Origin: a virus
IMG/VR virus record: IMGVR_UViG_3300025108_003015
Span: 1-24,770 of that record
Strand: one strand, 5' to 3'
DNA length: 24,770 nucleotides
This document shows positions 6,942 through 13,328 of the stretch, in pieces (position 1 is the stretch's first letter; every line of letters starts with the position of its first letter). Under the pieces are notes generated by a model. That model saw only the letters and a program-made list of their open reading frames with translations, was not told the origin of the DNA and did not search any database. The position numbers and the translations under genes were made by a program.

Positions 6942-8748
6942 TTAAATAACTCATATTTTCTTCTTTAATTACTTCTATTTTAGAGAGCAGTGGATGTGTC
7001 CAACCATGCGACACCATGAAAGTATTTAAGTTTTCTTCTCCCAACAAAACCTCTACTACTTTCTCTTTACCTTGCTCATCTAAAGCTTGTGTTACCTCGT
7101 CTAAGAATAAGATATTTATTCTTGACTTCGAGATACTCGCCATCAGTTTTCTAATAGCAATAAGAGTTGCAATGTTTACTCTTGCGAGTTCACCACTTGA
7201 TAATGCTAGTATTTCTACTGGTTTACCATTATCATCAATCTCTACGTTTAACTTATCATTGTTAATTACAAACTGCAAGTTAAATCTGCCATCAGAAAGT
7301 TCTGCTAAATATTTATTTGCCAATTCTTCTAAATCTTTTACTAGACTCTCTATCTTATATGCTAAGAGTCCATTTGTGCTAAAGCCTTTCTTTAATACTT
7401 CTAAATAAGTATTCTTTTCTTCTTCGATAATTATATCGTTTGTTACATCCTCTAGCTGTGTTTCGAAACCTTCTGTCTGTTCCTGTATAATACCTACCCT
7501 TGTATTATGTTTATCTACTTCACTATTCTTTTCTATTATCTTTTCAAGCTCATTTCTTTCGGCTTGTATTTTTGTTTTAAGTACAGTTATTCTGTCCTCC
7601 AACTTGCCTTTGTCTATTAACTGACTTGGCAGTTTTTGATTTATACTTTTATAAATCATTTCCCACTCTTCTACCATATTATCTGCATGGTGAAGTTTAG
7701 CATTATTCTCTTCTGCTCCAACTATTTTTTCTTGTACTTTTTTAATTTCTGTACCCATATATGTTGCAGTTTTATTGTGTCTATCATATTGCTCTTGTAT
7801 AAATTTTAAATCTATAGGTTGCTCACAAGTTGGACACTCTGCATTATCACTATTTTTTAACTTTTCATACTTATTTCTCATTCTTACTTCTTGAGCAAGT
7901 TCTGACTTCCAAGTACCTAAAGACTCATTGAAGAAGGAAGTATCTTGTTTAGCCCCATTTGCTACAATATCCTGGTACTTAGAGATATTTATTTCTTCTA
8001 ACTCTGACTTCCAATGATTATTTCTTGAGATTTTTTTATTATTTTCAGAGATATTTGAAATCTCTATCATTAGTGAACGTAATTCTTCTTCATCTTTTTC
8101 TTCGATTTTTGGTAGATTCATCTTTGGAAGTAGTGTCATGTCTATCGAATTGTTGTTCTCTAACCATGAAACAATTTGACCAGATTTTCCATTTAGTCCT
8201 GCTAAATGCTGTGATGAAATCCTTGATTCTTCTTTGAACAACTCAAAAAACTGCACATATTGATCCAAGTTTAATAGGTCAATTAGAAACTTCTTTCTGT
8301 TAGTATCAGTTGCAGTTAAAAATTGCAAACTAGCATTGGTGTTTTGATATACTAACTGTGTAAATGTTTTGAAATCTATGTTCAATAAGTCTTCTACAGT
8401 CTTATACGTATTTGTTGCTGTATGAGAGGAGATATCTTTTCCATTCTCATATAATTTACACTTAATTCCACCCTTTCTTTTTACATCAATTTCGTAGTCT
8501 TTGTCGTCAACAGAAAAAGTAAGATTAATACTATAACCTTTGTTTGCATATCTATTAGGTATGTCTGCCTTCTTAACACCTTTACTATTCTTATTAAATA
8601 ATACTTCTTCTAGTATTAAGGGGATAGACGATTTGCCTACACCATTTGTTCCAACTAACTGTGTTAGGGTTGAATCTTCTAAATCTAATTCAATATTTTC
8701 CCCATATGAAAAACAGTTACTCCACTTCAACGTTTTTAGAATAATCAC
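6931..8748 (-). CDS. SbcC/Rad50/gp46-like recombination ATPase
   Basis: A 605-residue SMC-type ATPase. Walker A is GTNGVGKSS (33-41). The long central helical region carries the zinc-hook CPTC (C305/C308), followed by the ABC signature LSSGELARVN (516-525), Walker B ILFLDE (546-551, E551 catalytic) and the switch His in VSHGW. The N-terminus (LKWSNCFSYG) resembles T4 gp46 starts. It pairs with the SbcD-like nuclease encoded just upstream (32-nt overlap) to process DNA ends in recombination-dependent replication. T5 D13 and T4 gp46 are the phage counterparts. The coiled coil is much shorter than in E. coli SbcC (over 1000 residues), as usual in phages. Confidence 0.94.
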   Translation of the reverse strand: MIILKTLKWSNCFSYGENIELDLEDSTLTQLVGTNGVGKSSIPLILEEVLFNKNSKGVKKADIPNRYANKGYSINLTFSVDDKDYEIDVKRKGGIKCKLYENGKDISSHTATNTYKTVEDLLNIDFKTFTQLVYQNTNASLQFLTATDTNRKKFLIDLLNLDQYVQFFELFKEESRISSQHLAGLNGKSGQIVSWLENNNSIDMTLLPKMNLPKIEEKDEEELRSLMIEISNISENNKKISRNNHWKSELEEINISKYQDIVANGAKQDTSFFNESLGTWKSELAQEVRMRNKYEKLKNSDNAECPTCEQPIDLKFIQEQYDRHNKTATYMGTEIKKVQEKIVGAEENNAKLHHADNMVEEWEMIYKSINQKLPSQLIDKGKLEDRITVLKTKIQAERNELEKIIEKNSEVDKHNTRVGIIQEQTEGFETQLEDVTNDIIIEEEKNTYLEVLKKGFSTNGLLAYKIESLVKDLEELANKYLAELSDGRFNLQFVINNDKLNVEIDDNGKPVEILALSSGELARVNIATLIAIRKLMASISKSRINILFLDEVTQALDEQGKEKVVEVLLGEENLNTFMVSHGWTHPLLSKIEVIKEENMSYLNDG

Positions 8749-9691
8749 TAAATACTCCTATTACTTTACTAATTTTTTCTTTATCCAAGTTTAATACTTC
8801 TCCGAAGTACATTGCAAGTTCCTCTTCAATAGTCATCTCTTTTTCTAGTGCTAGTGTAGATTCGCTTGTCTTTTTTAGTAACTTTTTGTCTAATAAATCT
8901 GAGTTCTTAATATTAGCAAGGTCTGTTACATCACCTTCTATTTCATAGATTGTATGATCGAAGTCTGTTGCTACCATATCATCTGTACTTGTTACAGTTT
9001 TACGATATAATTGAGGAAGTTTAAACTCTCCCCATTTCCAACTCCAATCAAATCCATTTGCTCTATGTGGCTCTTCGATAAGAAGATAACCAGTTTTAAT
9101 TTTGTTTCTGTGAAAACTTGTAGACATTGGGCTACCTGGGTATACAATATTTCTTTGAGTATTCTCGTGAGCATGTAAGTCCCCGGCAAAGACAGTTTTA
9201 TACTTGTCAAACCTTGTTAAATCTACTTCAGGTGTCACATGAGGGGGTATTTCGCCCCTCACATGAGTAAATAAAACCTGAGAGTCAATATTCTCTATAC
9301 TATTCTTCTTGTGCAAGTCTGCATAAGGTAATATAGCATAGTTTTCAAACTCTTTAGTTTCAGTTATAACTTCAACCAATGGGTTTAATTCGTTAGTAAC
9401 TCTTATCAAATTACTAAAAAATGTTTTATTTTTTCTAGTAGCTTCATGGTTGCCATCATATATGATAGTTTTAACATTAGCACTCTTTACAAAATCAAAA
9501 TAAAGAGTTAACTCGTCCATAGAAGGAGTTCTATCAAATAGATCTCCTCCAATGATGTGTAATGAAACGTCATTGTCGTTTACTACATCTTCTATCTGTT
9601 CAAAGAATAACTGATATCTTGAGCAAGCCCAGGATGCCGGTACATTCTTCTGTCCTAATTTAATGTGCCAATCTGCTGTAAATAAAATCAT
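8717..9691 (-). CDS. SbcD/Mre11/gp47-like nuclease
   Basis: A calcineurin-like phosphoesterase of 324 residues that forms the nuclease half of the SbcCD complex. Metal-binding motifs in order are D7-W-H9 (FTADWHIKLG), GGDLFDR, DGNHE, FTHVRG and FAGDLHAH. I place the start at the ATG at 9691, which leaves one base after the stop of the ssDNA-binding protein gene and puts the first motif a few residues from the N-terminus, as in the family. A longer frame to 9742 would add 17 residues overlapping the neighbour and resembles no family member. The C-terminal part would form the capping and SbcC-binding region. The T5 D12 and T4 gp47 proteins are equivalents. Confidence 0.93.
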   Translation of the reverse strand: MILFTADWHIKLGQKNVPASWACSRYQLFFEQIEDVVNDNDVSLHIIGGDLFDRTPSMDELTLYFDFVKSANVKTIIYDGNHEATRKNKTFFSNLIRVTNELNPLVEVITETKEFENYAILPYADLHKKNSIENIDSQVLFTHVRGEIPPHVTPEVDLTRFDKYKTVFAGDLHAHENTQRNIVYPGSPMSTSFHRNKIKTGYLLIEEPHRANGFDWSWKWGEFKLPQLYRKTVTSTDDMVATDFDHTIYEIEGDVTDLANIKNSDLLDKKLLKKTSESTLALEKEMTIEEELAMYFGEVLNLDKEKISKVIGVFSDYSKNVEVE

Positions 9692-9692
9692 A

Positions 9693-10325
9693 TTACGATA
9701 CGTCAAACTCATCTGATATGTTACTATCAACTTCACCATCAACTTGTGTTATCTTCTTAAGAAGTTCAAGTTGTATCTCAGGTGTAGGTCTTGGTAATAC
9801 TTCATCCATAGATCTTAAACCTTCAACAAGTTTCATCTCGTTGTCGTCTAGTTTCCTAGGCTTACACTTAAGTGCTTGTAATTGATACTCCACATTATAT
9901 GGATTTGGTCCTGTTTTCTTTCTTTTAAAGAATACATCCCATCCTGTAGTCTGGTCAGTAGGATCGCCTAGATCTTCCATCGCTACAGTAATTTGCTCGA
10001 ATAACTTTTTCTTTAAGTTAAAGATCTTTACTGTGTTATCACCATAGTCTATGCACTGAATCGCATAAGACCAACCACATTTTAGGTCGGTAAAGTACTC
10101 TTGTACATGATCTTTTTCTCTATTGTTGAAAGTTTCTGTGTTTCTGTCGAAAGCCAAACATTCCATAGGGATATTCTTCCCATTCTCGCCTTTAACCCAA
10201 TACACATATCTTGGTAATAAGTCGCCCACTAGTCTTACGTGGTGGTCTTCTTTTCCTGCATATGCGTAGGATTCTGCTCTTTCTTTCTTAGCTTCGCCTT
10301 TAGTCTGATTAAATTTTATTGCCAT
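9693..10325 (-). CDS. gp32-like single-stranded DNA-binding protein
   Basis: A 210-residue protein with the organisation of T4 gp32-type proteins. It has a basic N-terminus (about 1-20), a central OB-like region with KIFNLKKKLFEQI (100-112), the GDPTDQTTGWD and KKTGPNPYNVEY stretches (120-147) typical of marine gp32-like proteins, and an acidic tail (about 196-210, EVDSNISDEFD) for docking partners. C56, C83 and C91 are present, but I cannot define a zinc site like that of T4 gp32. It would coat ssDNA at the fork and in recombination, beside SbcCD. AAGGA lies 6 nt before the ATG. The assignment rests on pattern recognition, not on a search. Confidence 0.75.
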   Translation of the reverse strand: MAIKFNQTKGEAKKERAESYAYAGKEDHHVRLVGDLLPRYVYWVKGENGKNIPMECLAFDRNTETFNNREKDHVQEYFTDLKCGWSYAIQCIDYGDNTVKIFNLKKKLFEQITVAMEDLGDPTDQTTGWDVFFKRKKTGPNPYNVEYQLQALKCKPRKLDDNEMKLVEGLRSMDEVLPRPTPEIQLELLKKITQVDGEVDSNISDEFDVS

Positions 10326-10726
10326 TTTAATTCCTTTAAGTCTGTGATTTCTTCGAATTTGAAGTGAATCTTATCATCTTCTATTCTAAGTAATCTATTG
10401 TTTAATATTATATCCTCACTCAGTGGGTACCTTATGAGGTCCAGTGTGGTGTCTTTTGTTACCACATAGTGGTTATAACTGCGAAATGATGCGACACCTG
10501 CATATTCCACAATCTCTCTGTCGGAGAAAAATCTCCGCTGTATAAATAATGCTTTAGGATTTAAGAGGTAACTATGCCCTCCCCACTTTTTAGTCCAAAA
10601 TTTGAACTTGGGGTCATAATAGTTTGAAGGCGGTATTCTGTACGTTAAGATATCAAGAATAACCATGATGTCTTTGGTACTACCGTTTGTCTCTTTTAGA
10701 ATCTTTTTCCAATTATACAATATCAT
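10316..10726 (-). CDS. Conserved-looking phage protein of unknown function
   Basis: A 136-residue soluble protein with no motif I can name. It has a helical N-terminus (YNWKKILKETNG), an aromatic-rich segment (PPSNYYDPKFKFWTKKWGGHSYLLNP, of which KFKFW and WGGHS stand out) and SDREIVEYAGVASFRSY. The start is uncertain. The ATG at 10726 lies only 2 nt from a perfect -10 box, so the transcript from that promoter should begin at or just after it. Codon 3 (TTG, 10720) or M21 (10666) could be used instead, or the ATG could be reached from read-through mRNA. It heads the fourth promoter's operon and overlaps the ssDNA-binding protein gene by 10 nt, suggesting a replication or recombination role. 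Confidence 0.75.
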   Translation of the reverse strand: MILYNWKKILKETNGSTKDIMVILDILTYRIPPSNYYDPKFKFWTKKWGGHSYLLNPKALFIQRRFFSDREIVEYAGVASFRSYNHYVVTKDTTLDLIRYPLSEDIILNNRLLRIEDDKIHFKFEEITDLKELKWQ

Positions 10727-10728
10727 AT

Positions 10729-10770
10729 ATTATAACAAAATTTTAACTTGTTGTCAAGCATTATTTTTCT
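10729..10770 (-). promoter_or_regulatory. Sigma-70-type promoter, perfect consensus
   Basis: Read on the minus strand, TTGACA (10752-10757) and TATAAT (10729-10734) are separated by exactly 17 bp, with an AAAAT run in the spacer and an A/T-rich stretch (AAAAATAATGC) just upstream of the -35. Three more promoters with the same layout occur in the window. It lies in the 64-bp gap after the UvsW-like helicase gene and would drive the recombination genes through the nucleotide reductase genes. Confidence 0.88.
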
Positions 10771-10790
10771 GATCTACTCGGTTAACGAAT

Positions 10791-12071
10791 TTATAAAACT
10801 CTAACCTCGTAGCCCTGTTTAATGTAAAACCCATGTCGAGCCGTTGCCTGCTTAGCAGCAGTCTTACCTCGTAGATTTATGTCTACTACTATGGGTTGCC
10901 TCTTTCCTTCTCTCTTACGAATAACTCTGCCGATTAACTGCGTGAGTAAAGGGTCGTTATTGATTGGGGTTGCTAGAACTAAACAACTTAATACATCAAG
11001 AGATATTCCTTCTGAGAATATAGCCTGTGTACCATAGAGGATATCTTTAGAATCTTTTACACTTTCTAAAAGTTCCTCCCTCTGTTCATGTTCTAACTCG
11101 CCTGTAATGCACACGGCAGAATCACCACTCAGTCTAGCACAAGTCTTTAGCAAAGAGACTCGATCACTTACTACCAGAACCTTGTGTCCTTTGGCTGCAT
11201 AAGCAGATGCAATCATTGCAATGCTATGCACATATTCTTCTTGTGAAACCAAGTGGTTAATCCTATTCGCCCAAGGTATACGCGCTCCATCCATGAAACG
11301 CACCTCGGATTTAATTATGTCAATAACAGGAGTCATATAGTTTTCTCTAGGTGGTTTTATAACGTGCTGTCCAAAGTAATCTCTAAATACCACGTGCTTA
11401 CCATCTTTTCTTTCTAATGTCCCTGTTAGACCTATTTTATATCGACTATGCATTTTGTCGATAATTCTACTAAAAGTTGGGCTTGAGATGTGATGCATCT
11501 CGTCAAGTATGACTGTCCCGAACTCTTTTTTTATCTCGTCCATTTTACGGTAAAGACTTTGTATGTTTCCAATTACTATCGGACTATCTGTTTCAAACTT
11601 TCCACTTCCAATAATACCTGCCGTAATTCCAAAGACTTTTTCTACCTCTTTTGCCCACTGATTTCTTAATGCAATTGTGTGGACAACTATCAATGTTTTT
11701 CTTTTAAGTTTTGAAGCAATAGCTAAACCTGTAAAAGTCTTTCCCCAACTGACCCATGCGTTTATTATAGCATTGTCCTCTACTTCGTCATATACGTCTT
11801 GTTGGGAAGGTCGTAAAGTAAACGTAAACTCTGGAAATTCTATTTCCGTATCAACTCTTTTATCGATTATATTATAATCATTTGGGATTAAATCGATTCG
11901 CCCACTAGGTATAGAAATCAAACCTCCTTTAATTAAGCCCATATTTTTAATTACGAAAGGCGGGTCTTGGGGATTCCTAGGTGCAATTGAGTATGTTAAT
12001 TCTTTATCAATAGTTGCACGAAGATCTGCAGGAACTTCCATGAATATTCTGTTACCTATAACTGCTTTCAT
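10791..12071 (-). CDS. UvsW-like SF2 helicase (T5 D10 position)
   Basis: A 426-residue superfamily 2 helicase. The Q-like LRPSQQDVYDEV (86-97) precedes Walker A, which reads WVSWGKT (106-112), an unusual variant of AxTGxGKT. DEMHH (190-194) is the DExH box, LTGT (215-218) motif III, FSEGISLDVL a motif V-like region and QLIGRVIRKREGK motif VI. Such helicases unwind branched recombination intermediates and R-loops (T4 UvsW) and occur as D10 in T5. The first 80 residues form an accessory N-terminal domain. The start shares one base with the oxygenase stop (TAATG). Its own terminator is not visible; the fourth promoter follows. Confidence 0.9.
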   Translation of the reverse strand: MKAVIGNRIFMEVPADLRATIDKELTYSIAPRNPQDPPFVIKNMGLIKGGLISIPSGRIDLIPNDYNIIDKRVDTEIEFPEFTFTLRPSQQDVYDEVEDNAIINAWVSWGKTFTGLAIASKLKRKTLIVVHTIALRNQWAKEVEKVFGITAGIIGSGKFETDSPIVIGNIQSLYRKMDEIKKEFGTVILDEMHHISSPTFSRIIDKMHSRYKIGLTGTLERKDGKHVVFRDYFGQHVIKPPRENYMTPVIDIIKSEVRFMDGARIPWANRINHLVSQEEYVHSIAMIASAYAAKGHKVLVVSDRVSLLKTCARLSGDSAVCITGELEHEQREELLESVKDSKDILYGTQAIFSEGISLDVLSCLVLATPINNDPLLTQLIGRVIRKREGKRQPIVVDINLRGKTAAKQATARHGFYIKQGYEVRVL

Positions 12072-12634
12072 TATTTAAACTCTGGCCCACTATGCCATTG
12101 CACTAGAGAATGTCGAGTACCTGCACGTACTTCTGTGACTTCGTGTAGAAGCATAGAAGGAAATACTATAATTGATCCTTGCTTACGAAGGCCTTCTGGT
12201 AGGGATAATTCCCGTCCAAAGAAGTCTTTAAGTTTAAAATTTCCACCATTATATCTTTCTTCCTCTGTTAGTTGAATACTAATAGAAAGCTTTCTATTTC
12301 CGTACTTTTCCACATCACAATCCCTATGCTCTTTATAGAAGCAGCCTTTAGCATATTTACCATACTGTACTAATTCAAAGGAGTCTAAGTCAAAATTCCA
12401 TTCTGCTCCTCTATTTGCTTCTTTTACAAATTTATCTGTTATTGTTTGAACCCAATGACCTGAAGCGAAAAATCCTACTTGTGTTGTTCTGTACTCTTCA
12501 TCTACAGTCTTGCTGTCTTTAATACCTGCAGTGGTAAGTTCTAGTTTATCCCCTATAGAAACGATTGCCTTGCATAGCTCAGGCTCTAGCGCACCCTCCC
12601 ACCACCAGTATGGTACTTTAATTACTTGATTCAT
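12071..12634 (-). CDS. 2OG-Fe(II) oxygenase, PKHD/prolyl hydroxylase-like
   Basis: 187 residues with a full 2-oxoglutarate/Fe(II) dioxygenase triad, H103-x-D105 (KEHRDCD) and H164 (LLHEV), and the co-substrate Arg R174 (GTRHSLVQW). NGGNFKL and GSIIVFPS are the flanking strands. It resembles small PKHD-type (YbiX/PiuC-like) hydroxylases common in marine phages; the substrate is unknown. I chose the ATG at 12634 because it overlaps the preceding stop as ATGA and has AGGGTGG 8 nt upstream. A GTG at 12646 would add four residues. It is unrelated in detail to the oxygenase at the left end, so the phage has three separate oxygenase domains. Confidence 0.87.
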   Translation of the reverse strand: MNQVIKVPYWWWEGALEPELCKAIVSIGDKLELTTAGIKDSKTVDEEYRTTQVGFFASGHWVQTITDKFVKEANRGAEWNFDLDSFELVQYGKYAKGCFYKEHRDCDVEKYGNRKLSISIQLTEEERYNGGNFKLKDFFGRELSLPEGLRKQGSIIVFPSMLLHEVTEVRAGTRHSLVQWHSGPEFK

Positions 12635-12864
12635 AGCTTTATCCACCCTAAAATTGTTTCTTTATCTATATCTTCCCACTTCTCAAAAGTGCAGTTATAC
12701 ATAAGAATCTTGTCTGTATCTTCTCTTTGGTTAAGAGATGTATTATTGTATATATGCTCCGGCATCAATGTAGCTTCAAATTCCTTTTCTTTATTAGAAT
12801 TTAAACTACGATAAGTTACTAGGCATATGCCATTTTTTAAATCTTCTATTAAATCTTTCGCCAT
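12631..12864 (-). CDS. Small SH3-like protein, WYL_2 (DUF2693)-like
   Basis: A 77-residue protein. The arrangement DLKNGICLVTYR, then FEATLMPEHI, then a short variable loop and KILMYNCTFEKWEDIDKETI is the pattern I know from DUF2693/WYL_2 phage proteins (LKxGxxxVTFTK, xATLxPxxL, VWDxxKxxWRSFRxDxI). Those are predicted small beta-barrels of unknown role. A second protein of similar layout is encoded at 23402-23671. The gene overlaps both neighbours (16 nt and ATGA), so it is part of the replication operon. Confidence 0.65.
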   Translation of the reverse strand: MAKDLIEDLKNGICLVTYRSLNSNKEKEFEATLMPEHIYNNTSLNQREDTDKILMYNCTFEKWEDIDKETILGWIKL

Positions 12865-13328
12865 GTGTCTTTCTTCCTTTCTGTACTAAACTCCCATAGT
12901 TCCCATGGAAGTCCCTTTCTATATAATATTCCTGCCCAAGTTTCTTCTAATTTCGGCGGTCTTTTGCAGACAAAGGGAAAGGGAATGTTTAAGCACCATA
13001 CAAGTGCTGCATTACCCTTACCTTCTATCTTGCCCATTTTGTGATACTTAATGGGACTTGTTTTTGTTTTTTCAAGTTGAAAATATTTTCCATTACTATC
13101 TATGTAATTTTTACCACGGTGTCGTATTAAATCTGGAATCGTATCAATCATATACTTGAGTGGATAGATTCCTTTCATAGGACTCTGTAGTCTACGCATC
13201 GCAAGATTCTTACCTGACATATTTTTATCATCAAGAATTTGCCCGTCGGCTACAAGTAGTCCATCAATTAAGTCAATATCATCTGTGCCTACGACATAGA
13301 CGGGAAACTTAATTCTATCATACACCAT
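12849..13328 (-). CDS. Unknown phage protein downstream of polymerase
   Basis: I do not recognise this 159-residue protein. It has an N-terminal beta-rich segment (KFPVYVVGTDDIDLIDGLLVAD), a central region with IPDLIRHRGKNYID and a C-terminal region rich in Trp and Pro (NIPFPFVCKRPPKLEETW). No membrane segment or catalytic motif is evident. I start it at the ATG at 13328, which overlaps the polymerase stop by 11 nt. The longer frame to 13379 would add a hydrophobic 17-residue stretch that simply reads the polymerase 3' end in another frame. Location between polymerase and helicase genes suggests a DNA-metabolism role, but this is inference only. Confidence 0.75.
   Translation of the reverse strand: MVYDRIKFPVYVVGTDDIDLIDGLLVADGQILDDKNMSGKNLAMRRLQSPMKGIYPLKYMIDTIPDLIRHRGKNYIDSNGKYFQLEKTKTSPIKYHKMGKIEGKGNAALVWCLNIPFPFVCKRPPKLEETWAGILYRKGLPWELWEFSTERKKDTWRKI

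Noticed and set aside
7016-7408. Plus-strand open frame of 130 codons
   Set aside because: It lies wholly inside the SbcC-like gene, opposite the conserved signature and Walker B region; the sequence is low-complexity Ser/Leu-rich antisense.
8992-9210. Minus-strand frame of 72 codons inside the SbcD-like gene
   Set aside because: It is an out-of-frame reading of a well-conserved nuclease gene on the same strand with no separate start signal.
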